Program-made: the position numbers and the translations under genes
Source of the DNA: Clostridiales bacterium
GTDB lineage: Bacteria > Bacillota > Clostridia > Lachnospirales > Lachnospiraceae
DNA: 64,000 nucleotides
NCBI GenBank assembly: GCA_029007785.1
Contig: JAQXIM010000130.1
Location: forward strand, 1 to 64,000
Direction of reading: 5' to 3'
Shown here: one piece after another, positions 7,193 through 14,556 of the stretch
How positions within the stretch are numbered: position 1 is the stretch's first letter
Layout: each line of letters begins with the position of its first letter
Notes under the pieces: model-generated
Seen by the model: only the letters and a program-made list of their open reading frames with translations
Told to the model about the DNA's origin: nothing
The model's database searches: none

Positions 7193-8334
7193 AAAAAGGA
7201 TATGATATTGTAATCGTCGGCGGAGGTATTGTCGGATGCGCCACTGCTTTCGAACTGGCAAAACGCGGCGTGAAAGACATTCTTCTGATAGAAAAACGTT
7301 TCCTGACAGCCGGTGCGACCGGAAGATGCGGTGCCGGTATCCGTCAGCAGTGGGGATCGGAACTGAATGCCCGTATTGCTTTGGAAAGTACTCAGATTTT
7401 TGAAAATCTGGAGGACTATACCGGATATCAGCGCAGCGTAGAACTTCATCAGGGAGGATATCTTCTGGTTGCTTACACCGAAAAAGAATGGGCACAGTTC
7501 CAGAAAAATCTGGAAGTTCAGCATAAACTCGGTATTGATTCTTATGCTTTGGACAGAGAAGCATGCAGGAAGAAGGTTCCTTATCTGAATCTTGACGGTG
7601 TATACGGCGGAACTTTCTGTCAGAAAGATGGTCATGCCAATCCTTTTCACTGTACCCAGGCTTATGCTCAGGGAGCACAGAGAATGGGCGTTGATATTGA
7701 AACATATTGTGAAGTAACCGGATTTCGTATGGAAGGCGGACGCATTGCCGGTGTAGAAACCACCAAAGGTTATGTGGAAGCAAAAACGGTAATCAACTGT
7801 GCCAATACCAGAGCACCGGAACTGGCGAAGATGGTAGGAGAGGAGATTCCTGTGTATTCCGAACGTCATCAGGCGCTGGTTACCGAACCGGTTGCTCCTT
7901 TGATTGACTGTATGGTTATGTCTTTCTCCCGTTCCTATTATGTCCAGCAGACTCCTCATGGAAGTTTTGTAATGGGTATTGGACCAAAGGAAGCTCCCAG
8001 TCACAATTTCAATTCCAGCTGGCAGTTTCTGGAGCACAACTGTGCTGTCATGTGCGAAGCTCTTCCTATTCTCAGAAAACTGCGGGTGGTTCGTCAGTGG
8101 GCCGGTCAGTATGATATGAGTCCGGACTGCAATCCTGTTATTGATGAGGCTGAAAGCTGTAAAAATTTCTATTCTATGTGCGGTTTCTCCGGACATGGAT
8201 TCATGGTCAGTCCGAGAGTTGCCATCCTGATGGCCAACTATCTGACTGGTCAGAGTGACGATCTGGATATTCATAAATTCAGTAAGAAACGTTTTGAGAC
8301 CGGTGAACTTCTTCTGGAGCCGGCTGTAGTATAA
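7189..8334 (+). CDS. FAD-dependent D-amino-acid / sarcosine-type dehydrogenase, beta (catalytic) subunit
   Basis: 381 residues of the DAO fold. GGGIVG at 11-16 binds FAD; the RCGAGIRQQWG stretch near residue 45 and GFSGHGFMVSP near 335 are the family's flavin-contact and C-terminal signatures. Relatives are sarcosine oxidase beta, HcnC and the beta chain of proline / D-hydroxyproline dehydrogenase. It would oxidise the C-N bond of a secondary amino acid and pass electrons to the Fe-S subunits encoded just before. No transporter or downstream catabolic gene is adjacent, so the substrate is undecided (sarcosine, proline, hydroxyproline or an opine-like compound). Strong site GGAAGGAGGAGAGG before ATG 7189. 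Last gene of the operon; a terminator follows. Confidence 0.88.
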   Translation: MKKGYDIVIVGGGIVGCATAFELAKRGVKDILLIEKRFLTAGATGRCGAGIRQQWGSELNARIALESTQIFENLEDYTGYQRSVELHQGGYLLVAYTEKEWAQFQKNLEVQHKLGIDSYALDREACRKKVPYLNLDGVYGGTFCQKDGHANPFHCTQAYAQGAQRMGVDIETYCEVTGFRMEGGRIAGVETTKGYVEAKTVINCANTRAPELAKMVGEEIPVYSERHQALVTEPVAPLIDCMVMSFSRSYYVQQTPHGSFVMGIGPKEAPSHNFNSSWQFLEHNCAVMCEALPILRKLRVVRQWAGQYDMSPDCNPVIDEAESCKNFYSMCGFSGHGFMVSPRVAILMANYLTGQSDDLDIHKFSKKRFETGELLLEPAVV

Positions 8335-8395
8335 GCATAAATACTGCAGCAGAATGTAAAAATGAATAAAAGGCCATTCTGGCTTTGATGCGGTG

Positions 8396-8447
8396 CCCCT
8401 TAAACAGACAAGGTGAATAACTGAAGTCTGCTTAAGGGGATTTTTTA
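8396..8447 (+). terminator. Terminator of the dehydrogenase operon
   Basis: CCCCTTAAaCAGAC (8396-8409) pairs with GTCTGcTTAAGGGG (8426-8439) followed by ATTTTTT. The T-run overlaps the stop of the convergent HTH gene. Confidence 0.9.
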
Positions 8448-8657
8448 TATGAATAAATCATCCTCTAATTGGAAAATTTCTTCTACATCCACATTTAGAA
8501 ACTGGGAGAGACGGAGTGCCATCTCCAGAGAGGGATTTCGTTCACCGCGTTCAATCCGGCTGATTGTGCGGCTGCAGGAACCGGCTGCTTTTGCCAGATC
8601 TTCCTGAGTCAGATTCCGTTCCAGGCGGATATCTCTTAAAGTATTGCGGACTGCCAT
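8445..8657 (-). CDS. Small XRE-family helix-turn-helix regulator
   Basis: 70 residues, nearly all one Cro/CI-type HTH: about residues 7-58, including NLTQEDLAKAAGSCSRTISR and ERGERNPSLEMALRLSQFL. The C-terminal Asp/Glu tail DVEEIFQLEDD is typical of the YgzD / stand-alone XRE group. Acts as a DNA-binding dimer; the target is not evident. It lies 36 nt downstream of the S24 repressor gene on the same strand and could be co-transcribed with it. Confidence 0.85.
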   Translation of the reverse strand: MAVRNTLRDIRLERNLTQEDLAKAAGSCSRTISRIERGERNPSLEMALRLSQFLNVDVEEIFQLEDDLFI

Positions 8658-8693
8658 TCAATTCCTTCTTTCTGTTAATATTTCATTTTTCGC

Positions 8694-9434
8694 TTATTGT
8701 TTCCTTTTGTGAATGTCAGAACTGCTGCATTTGCCGATAACTTTTCCGAATACTTTGAAGGAATCGTTTTCTTGCACGATGATGGGTGCGTATTTTTTAT
8801 TCAGAGAAAGCAAACGCAGACCGTCAGGCTCATCATATAATTTTTTGATATATGCTTCACCATTAAGATAGAAAATCCCCACTTCTCCGCTGCTCAGACT
8901 GTCTTTCTGCTGAATCCATGCAATTTCTCCATTAAGATATTCCGGTTCCATGCTGTCACCGGATATCCGTACTCCGAAAGATGCATGATCAGGGGCGATT
9001 CCGCTTACTTCGTAAGAATTTTTCGGTGTGTCTGTCAGGAAATTACCGGTACCTGCGGAAACGGCATCTTCGTAAATGTCTTTGAAAACAGCTGTTGGGC
9101 GAAACGGAATGATATTGGAATCCGGTTTGAATAATCCGGAAGCTCTCAAAATATCGGCATAGTCTTTAATTCTGTCTTTTCCGGCCTGATTCAGCCCATT
9201 CATTACACTGTACGGATTCACTCCGAAATATGCATCGTAAATATCTTCGATCTCCAATAATCTGCAGAGGGTAAAAAATGTATGCAATCCTGGTTCTCTT
9301 GCATCAGTCTCCCATTTGGAGATTGCTTTGGCAGTGACATGAATTCCCTGTTCGGATAATAAATCTGCCAGTTCGGGTTGGGACAGGCCTTTCTTTTTTC
9401 TGCTTTCTGCAATAATTTTACCGATAGAATGCAT
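8694..9434 (-). CDS. S24 self-cleaving repressor (HTH + LexA-like peptidase)
   Basis: 246 residues. N-terminal XRE helix-turn-helix at about 5-60 (GLSQPELADLLSEQG). A peptidase S24 domain follows: candidate autocleavage bond Ala127-Gly128 (VSAGTGNF), catalytic Ser161 (GDSMEP) and Lys197/198 (EAYIKKL). Such proteins cut themselves when RecA is activated, releasing repression. It is divergently transcribed from a Y-family polymerase gene (9668-10915), the likely target. It is distinct from the housekeeping LexA at 26951-27571. No phage genes are nearby, so this looks like a chromosomal damage-response cassette rather than a prophage. Confidence 0.88.
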   Translation of the reverse strand: MHSIGKIIAESRKKKGLSQPELADLLSEQGIHVTAKAISKWETDAREPGLHTFFTLCRLLEIEDIYDAYFGVNPYSVMNGLNQAGKDRIKDYADILRASGLFKPDSNIIPFRPTAVFKDIYEDAVSAGTGNFLTDTPKNSYEVSGIAPDHASFGVRISGDSMEPEYLNGEIAWIQQKDSLSSGEVGIFYLNGEAYIKKLYDEPDGLRLLSLNKKYAPIIVQENDSFKVFGKVIGKCSSSDIHKRKQ

Positions 9435-9480
9435 CGCTTCGCCTCATTTCTGAAAAAGTCTCATTAGTTCTTACGGTTGC

Positions 9481-9509
9481 ATTATACACGATGAAAAAGG
9501 AAAAATCAA
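9481..9509 (-). promoter_or_regulatory. Promoter of the S24 repressor gene
   Basis: Minus strand TTGATT (9504-9509), 17-nt spacer, TATAAT (9481-9486). Faces away from the polymerase promoter about 70 bp to the right, so one operator region could control both. Confidence 0.65.
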
Positions 9510-9550
9510 CAAAAATCTCCAATTAGTAGATCATACAACCAAAATGTCAG

Positions 9551-9580
9551 TTGAATATCTCCTTTGTGTCGGTTTATACT
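9551..9580 (+). promoter_or_regulatory. Possible promoter of the Y-family polymerase gene
   Basis: TTGAAT (9551-9556), 18-nt spacer, TATACT (9575-9580). Predicted start near 9587. I found no canonical GAAC-N4-GTTC box here, so control is more likely by the neighbouring S24 repressor than by LexA. Confidence 0.5.
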
Positions 9581-9667
9581 AATTCTGCAGGAAAGCTTAC
9601 TGCGAAAAAATCCTGCAATGATTATAAAAGGAATATTGACAGAGTAACCGAACGGAGAGTGAAGAGA

Positions 9668-10915
9668 ATGAGTGAACGAACGATTCTGCACTGCGAGATG
9701 GATTGTTTTTATGCCAGTGTGGAAATGCTGCATCATCCGGAACTGGAAGGGAAGCCATTGGCAGTGGTGGGAGATCCGGATGCGAGACATGGAATTGTTC
9801 TTACTGCAAATTATAAGGCAAAAAAAACGGGTGTTAAAACAGGAATGGCATTGTGGCAGGCAAAGCAGCTTTGCCCGGAGATTGCTTTTCTTCCTCCCAG
9901 GATGGATCTGTATCTTCGTTTTTCCGGTATGGCCAGGGAGATTTATTCGGAATATACCAATCAAATTGAACCTTACGGGATTGATGAAGCCTGGCTGGAT
10001 GTAACGGACAGCAGCATAATCAAAGGAGATGGGATCGGGATTGCCGGGGATATCAGCAAACGGATCAGATACGAGCTTGGTATTACGGTAAGTATTGGAG
10101 TTTCATGGAATAAGATATATGCAAAACTTGGTTCTGACTATAATAAGCCGGATGCCATTACATGGTTCCATCGCGGCAATTATAAAGATATCATCTGGAG
10201 ACTTCCCCTGTCAGATTTACTGTATGTCGGCCGGCAGACCAGTAGGAAATTATATAAACTCGGAATTTATACCATAGGACAGCTGGCTCAGATGGATGAA
10301 AAAATTCTGGAGAGTCATTTGGGGAAGATGGGATTGGTCTTATGGACTTTTGCCAATGGCTATGATGAGGATCCTGTCTGTGCAGAAGGTTATGAAGCTC
10401 CAATCAAATCCATTGGGAACAGTACGACGACACCACGGGATCTGGAAACAGATACGGATGTATGGATTATTTTAACGGCCCTGTCGGAAAGCGTATCGGC
10501 CCGTTTGAGGAAACATGGATTTAAGTGTAATGTGGTGGAGATATGGATCAGGGATATTCATTTGAACAGTATAACGAGGCAGATTCATATCAGTCAGCCG
10601 ACAAATATTACAGATGAAATTGTAAATACTGCATTTCAGTTATTCAGAAAACATTATCAATGGGAGCAACCGATTCGTAGTCTGGGTGTTCGGGCTTCCT
10701 CTCTTGTAATGGAAGATGTTCCGGTTCAATTGGATTTGTTTGAGAATCAGGCAAAGCGGGAAAAAATGGAAAAGCTGGATTGTGCGGTAGATGAGATCCG
10801 AAGGAGATTTGGATATTTCAGTATACAGAGGGCTGTCATGTATCAGGACAAAATCCTGTCTCATTTGGATGCCGGTAAACACAAGGTTCATCCCCACAGC
10901 TATTTTCATGGATAG
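9668..10915 (+). CDS. Y-family DNA polymerase (DinB/Pol IV type)
   Basis: 415 residues from ATG 9668 behind GGAGAGTGAAGAG. HCEMDCFYASVE holds the first catalytic Asp (about residue 12), and YGIDEAWLDVT near 100 the Asp/Glu pair. The central little-finger region follows, and VQLDLFE near the C-terminus is a beta-clamp binding motif (Q-x-D/L-L-F). It bypasses damaged template bases with low fidelity. Divergent from a self-cleaving S24 repressor and followed by a small partner gene, which suggests DNA-damage-inducible expression. An upstream extension in the same frame lies before the ribosome site and is not expected to be translated. Confidence 0.93.
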   Translation: MSERTILHCEMDCFYASVEMLHHPELEGKPLAVVGDPDARHGIVLTANYKAKKTGVKTGMALWQAKQLCPEIAFLPPRMDLYLRFSGMAREIYSEYTNQIEPYGIDEAWLDVTDSSIIKGDGIGIAGDISKRIRYELGITVSIGVSWNKIYAKLGSDYNKPDAITWFHRGNYKDIIWRLPLSDLLYVGRQTSRKLYKLGIYTIGQLAQMDEKILESHLGKMGLVLWTFANGYDEDPVCAEGYEAPIKSIGNSTTTPRDLETDTDVWIILTALSESVSARLRKHGFKCNVVEIWIRDIHLNSITRQIHISQPTNITDEIVNTAFQLFRKHYQWEQPIRSLGVRASSLVMEDVPVQLDLFENQAKREKMEKLDCAVDEIRRRFGYFSIQRAVMYQDKILSHLDAGKHKVHPHSYFHG

Positions 10916-10990
10916 ATATAGAAAGTTCGCTGGAAAATGAGGGGAAGCGCTGAAAAGGAAAAGTCATGGAGACCCGGTTATGGAGGCAGA

Positions 10991-11230
10991 ATGAATAAAG
11001 TTTATATTGATGTGGTAGCAAAATTCAGTAAGGATGGCTGTCTGCTTCCCATATCTTTTACCTGGGAAGACGGCAGAAAATATACGATTGACAGAGTGAT
11101 GAAGATCGAGCGATGTGCCAGCAGGAAGGCTGGAGGTGCAGGTATCATGTATACCTGCATGGTACAGGGACAGGAGAGCCATTTGTTTTTCGAGATGGAC
11201 AAATGGTTTCTGGAAAGGAAAGTGATTTGA
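10991..11230 (+). CDS. Small protein downstream of Y-family polymerase (DUF6504-like)
   Basis: 79 residues from ATG 10991 with GGAGGCAGA directly before it. The pattern P-I-S-F-T-W-x-D-G-R-x-Y-x-I-D-x-V near residue 20, then a short variable part, then H-L-F-F-E-x-D-K-W-F-L-E at the end, resembles the DUF6504 type of small protein found next to Y-family / ImuB polymerases in other phyla. Its place 76 nt behind the polymerase supports a shared transcript and a role in translesion synthesis or clamp handling. The family call is by pattern only. Confidence 0.6.
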   Translation: MNKVYIDVVAKFSKDGCLLPISFTWEDGRKYTIDRVMKIERCASRKAGGAGIMYTCMVQGQESHLFFEMDKWFLERKVI

Positions 11231-11296
11231 CGAGAAAGCTTTACAGACGGGAAAACAATATATCTCATATGCAGGCGGGAAATCAATGGATCTCTC

Positions 11297-11326
11297 TTGA
11301 CAAAACAGCAAATAAGAAATTAAAAT
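11297..11326 (+). promoter_or_regulatory. Promoter of ilvBN
   Basis: TTGACA (11297-11302), 18-nt spacer, TAAAAT (11321-11326). Predicted start near 11333, giving a leader of about 110 nt before ilvB. Confidence 0.7.
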
Positions 11327-11336
11327 GAAAGTAATT

Positions 11337-11412
11337 ACTTGCATGCGATGGAGAGAATGTGTTGCGGTACTGTCATTGGATAGTGCCGTATAAAAAAAAC
11401 AAGGATGCAAGT
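11337..11412 (+). promoter_or_regulatory. Structured ilvB leader RNA
   Basis: At the very start of the predicted transcript ACTTGCAT (11337-11344) pairs with ATGCAAGT (11405-11412), closing a domain that holds a 10-bp hairpin, CGGTACTGTC / GATAGTGCCG (11365-11388), around ATTG. An A-run, not a T-run, follows the hairpin. There is no T-box consensus. The closing stem ends 31 nt before the ilvB start. This may be an uncharacterised regulatory leader. Confidence 0.5.
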
Positions 11413-11443
11413 GAATACACGCATTATGAAGGGAGAACAGAAT

Positions 11444-13216
11444 ATGCAGATTACCGGAGCAGAATTATTTGTAAAAGCTTTATTAGCGGAAAATGTGAAT
11501 ACGCTTTTTGCCTATCCGGGAGGACAGGTTATTGATTTATTTGATGCACTTTATGATACGAAAGAGTTGGATGTCATTGTACCGCGGCATGAACAGGGGC
11601 TGGTTCATGCCGCAGATGGATATGCGCGTTCTACCGGAAAGGTTGGGGTATGTCTTGTAACAAGCGGACCAGGGGCAACAAATTTAGTTACAGGAATTGC
11701 TGCAGCAAATTATGACAGTGTTCCTCTGGTGTGTTTTACCGGACAGGTTCCAACACATTTGATCGGAAATGATGCCTTTCAGGAAGTGGACATTGTCGGA
11801 ATTACAAGAAGCATTAGTAAGTATGCTGTTACAGTTCGCCATCGTGAGGAGTTGGCCGCTGCCATAAAGAAAGCTTTCTGCATTGCCAGAACAGGAAAAC
11901 CAGGAGTAGTTGTTGTAGATTTGCCGAAAGATGTCCAGCAGGCAATGGGAAGCGATATCTATCCGGATCATGTCGAAATCCGTGGATATAAGCCAAATAC
12001 CACCGTGCATATGGGACAAATAAAGAAGGCATTGAATTGTTTAAAACAGGCAAAATACCCGGTTTTTCTTCTGGGCGGAGGTGTGAATATTGCCCATGCC
12101 AATGAAGAAATGACGGCATTGGCGGAAAAAACAGGAATTCCCGTTGTTACAACCATTATGGGAAAGGGGGCTGTTCCCACGAATCATCCTTTGTATGTCG
12201 GAAATATTGGGATTCATGGAAGCTATGCGGCAAACATGGCAATCAGTCAGTGCGATCTTCTATTTTCCATTGGAGTTCGGTTCAATGATCGTATTACGGG
12301 AAAGGTAAGCGAATTTGCCGAAAAAGCTGTTATTGTTCATGTGGATATCGACCCGGCGTCCATCTCACGGAATATTAAAGTGGATATTCCTATTGTGGCT
12401 GATGCCAAAAAGGCGATTATGGCATTGTTGGAAAAGGCTGAATCATTGGATTTCAGTGAGTGGAGATCAAAGATTGGGGAATGGAAAACACAGAAGCCAT
12501 TGGGAATGGAACAGCAGGAACTGTTTGGTGTCACTCCTCTGGCTGTCATTAAAAAAATAAATGAAGTATTTGACCAGGCGATTATCACAACGGATGTCGG
12601 ACAAAACCAGCTGTGGACAACTCAGTTTCTGGAAATAACAGATCAAAAACAAATGCTCACATCAGGGGGTTTGGGAACCATGGGGTATGGTTTACCGGCC
12701 GCTTTGGGGGCCAGCTTGGGAAATCCGGGAAAAGATGTGGTGGCCATTTGCGGAGATGGCGGTGTTCAGATGAATATTCAGGAAATGGCTACCGCGGTAG
12801 TGTATGAATTGCCGATCACTATTTGTATTTTGAACAATGGATATCTGGGAAATGTACGTCAGTGGCAGGAAATGTTTTTTCAGGGAAGATATTCCGGCAC
12901 TTGTCTGAGATACCGGAGAGGCTGTCCGGAAAAATGCGGTACCCAGAACAATTCCGCTGCTCCTGCAGCTGGCTGTCCGGAATATATACCGGATTTTGTA
13001 AGTTTGGCAGAAAGTTACGGAGCAAAGGCAATTCGTGTTCAGAAATATGAAGAAATAGAAAGTGCACTGCGGGAGGCTAAGAACACGAAGAAGGTTCCTA
13101 CGGTGATTGAATTTATTATTGAAAGAGAAGCCAATGTACTTCCCATGGTATCACCGGGAAAATCGATTGATCATATGATTATGGAGGTACAAACCAATGA
13201 AAAAAAGATGTATTAG
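11444..13216 (+). CDS. ilvB: Acetolactate synthase, large (catalytic) subunit
   Basis: 590 residues from ATG 11444 behind AAGGGAGAACAG. Makes 2-acetolactate or 2-aceto-2-hydroxybutyrate for valine, leucine and isoleucine, with thiamine diphosphate. Visible: the N-terminal PYR domain with the catalytic glutamate in RHEQGLVHAADGYAR (about residue 49), the middle FAD/nucleotide domain, and the C-terminal ThDP/Mg motif GDGGVQMN with ILNNGYLG. Unusual: between RYSGT and YIPDFV there is an insertion with four cysteines, Cys487-x6-Cys494-x3-Cys498-x12-Cys511, close to the ThDP/Mg site. Overlaps ilvN by 20 nt. Confidence 0.95.
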   Translation: MQITGAELFVKALLAENVNTLFAYPGGQVIDLFDALYDTKELDVIVPRHEQGLVHAADGYARSTGKVGVCLVTSGPGATNLVTGIAAANYDSVPLVCFTGQVPTHLIGNDAFQEVDIVGITRSISKYAVTVRHREELAAAIKKAFCIARTGKPGVVVVDLPKDVQQAMGSDIYPDHVEIRGYKPNTTVHMGQIKKALNCLKQAKYPVFLLGGGVNIAHANEEMTALAEKTGIPVVTTIMGKGAVPTNHPLYVGNIGIHGSYAANMAISQCDLLFSIGVRFNDRITGKVSEFAEKAVIVHVDIDPASISRNIKVDIPIVADAKKAIMALLEKAESLDFSEWRSKIGEWKTQKPLGMEQQELFGVTPLAVIKKINEVFDQAIITTDVGQNQLWTTQFLEITDQKQMLTSGGLGTMGYGLPAALGASLGNPGKDVVAICGDGGVQMNIQEMATAVVYELPITICILNNGYLGNVRQWQEMFFQGRYSGTCLRYRRGCPEKCGTQNNSAAPAAGCPEYIPDFVSLAESYGAKAIRVQKYEEIESALREAKNTKKVPTVIEFIIEREANVLPMVSPGKSIDHMIMEVQTNEKKMY

Positions 13217-13697
13217 TCTTTTGGTAGAAAACGATATCGGAGTGCTGGCTCGCATTTCCGGATTGTTTTCCGGAAAATCCTACAATTTGGATAGTTTGAC
13301 AGTGGGTACAACGGAAGATACCACTATTTCCAGAATGACCATCACATTAACCAGTGATGATCAAACTTTTGAACAAATTAAAAAGCAGCTGAATCGGAGC
13401 ATAGAAGTAATCAAGGTAATGGACTTTACAGATATGGCTGTTCACATGAAAGAACTGATGTTTGTTAAGATCCATGGCTGTCTGGAGAAAGATATGGTAA
13501 AGATTACCTGTATTAAAGAAATTTTCCAGGTGAAGCTGATTGATTATAATGCGTCAAATGTTCTGATCGAAAGTGTCCAGACAGAAGGAAGAAATAATGA
13601 GCTGATTCGTTTGCTGGAAGAAAACTTTCCCGGAAAATTGGAAATTGTCAGAGGCGGAAACGTGGCTATTGAAGCGATTAGCATTTCCGAAAAGTAA
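13197..13697 (+). CDS. ilvN: Acetolactate synthase, small (regulatory) subunit
   Basis: 166 residues, the usual length. N-terminal ACT domain (CISLLVENDIGVLARISGLF, with NLDSLTVG) that senses branched-chain amino acids, then the ALS_ss C-terminal domain ending EIVRGGNVAIEAIS. Binds IlvB, activates it and gives valine feedback inhibition in relatives. Its start ATG 13197 lies inside the 3' end of ilvB behind TATGGAGGTAC, so translation is coupled. Confidence 0.94.
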   Translation: MKKRCISLLVENDIGVLARISGLFSGKSYNLDSLTVGTTEDTTISRMTITLTSDDQTFEQIKKQLNRSIEVIKVMDFTDMAVHMKELMFVKIHGCLEKDMVKITCIKEIFQVKLIDYNASNVLIESVQTEGRNNELIRLLEENFPGKLEIVRGGNVAIEAISISEK

Positions 13698-13772
13698 TAA
13701 TCTTAAGCAGTAAGAGAAAAAGTGCAGGGGAAAATGTAAAAAGTAATACAGCAGCAAGGGGAACTGAAAGGA

Positions 13773-13820
13773 AGATTAGATATGGTAACGGGAAAAAGAT
13801 CAGATATGATAACGGAAAAA
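13773..13820. repeat. Two tandem 24-bp copies upstream of the TetR promoter
   Basis: Copy 1 at 13773-13796 and copy 2 at 13797-13820 differ at about three positions; both contain GATATGRTAACGG. They end five bases before the -35 of the regulator promoter. GTAAC matches one arm of the palindrome at 13858-13873, so they could be auxiliary half-sites. Confidence 0.6.
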
Positions 13821-13824
13821 AGCA

Positions 13825-13873
13825 TTGACAAGTAATAAATAGATGTATACAATCAAAGTAACCGATCGGTTAC
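13825..13873 (+). promoter_or_regulatory. Promoter and 16-bp palindromic operator of the TetR gene
   Basis: TTGACA (13825-13830), 17-nt spacer, TACAAT (13848-13853), start near 13860. The perfect palindrome GTAACCGATCGGTTAC occupies 13858-13873, right at the transcription start, a classic position for an auto-repressing TetR dimer. Confidence 0.8.
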
Positions 13874-13932
13874 AAAAAGGGCCGACAGGCTATAAAGTTG
13901 AGATAATTGGAGTTGAAAGCAGGGATCGTTGC

Positions 13933-14556
13933 ATGGATAAGAAAACAAAAGGACGAATATTGGAGGAAGCTTTGAAACTGTTTTCGCGGAATGGATATTC
14001 GGGTACTTCGATGAGCGATATTGCAAATCAGCTGAACATAACGAAAGGTGCGCTTTATCGTCACTATTCCAGCAAGCAGGCGATTTTTGATTCCATTGTG
14101 GAGAAGATGAGTCAGCTGGATTTGGAACGGGCAAAAGAATATGAGATGCCGGAAGGTACCATAGAAGAAATGGAAGAGGTTTACAGCCTCACTTCTGCAG
14201 CGAATATCATAACGTATACGAAGGAACAGTTTCGATATTGGACGAAAGAGGAATTCCCTTCCTGTTTTCGCAGGATGCTGACTCTGGAACAGTATCGGGA
14301 TGAAAATATGGCTAAGCTGTACCATAATTATATTGCAGCCGGACCACTTCAATATATGGCTGATATTTTTGGCGCTATATTGGGAGAAGAGGTGGACGCC
14401 ATGCAGACTGCACTGGATTTCTATGGACCTGTATTTTTACTTTACAGTGTTTATGATGGAATGGAAGATAAAGAGGTTGTTTTGAAAATCCTGGATCAGC
14501 ATGTGGATCACTTTCTCGATATTTTAAAGAATAAAAACACCGGAGACATCATATGA
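13933..14556 (+). CDS. TetR-family transcriptional regulator
   Basis: 207 residues from ATG 13933. The N-terminal HTH is clear: ILEEALKLFSRNGYSGTSMS then DIANQLNITKGALYRHYSSK (about residues 9-50). The rest is the helical ligand/dimer domain. Upstream ATG 13843 was rejected because the predicted transcript starts at about 13860. A perfect palindrome at the transcription start suggests autorepression. Its stop overlaps the start of the RsgA-type GTPase gene (ATGA), so the regulator, GTPase and acetyltransferase probably form one ligand-controlled operon. The ligand is unknown. Confidence 0.9.
   Translation: MDKKTKGRILEEALKLFSRNGYSGTSMSDIANQLNITKGALYRHYSSKQAIFDSIVEKMSQLDLERAKEYEMPEGTIEEMEEVYSLTSAANIITYTKEQFRYWTKEEFPSCFRRMLTLEQYRDENMAKLYHNYIAAGPLQYMADIFGAILGEEVDAMQTALDFYGPVFLLYSVYDGMEDKEVVLKILDQHVDHFLDILKNKNTGDII

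Noticed and set aside
8445-10915. Prophage remnant (S24 repressor plus HTH)
   Set aside because: No structural, replication or lysis genes and no integrase nearby; the neighbours are a polymerase and metabolic genes.
11333-11443. T-box riboswitch before ilvB
   Set aside because: The conserved GGGTGGTACCGCG T-box and a terminator/antiterminator pair are absent; GCGGTAC is only a chance partial match.
13843-13932. Longer N-terminus for the TetR regulator
   Set aside because: It would begin before the predicted transcription start and span the operator palindrome.
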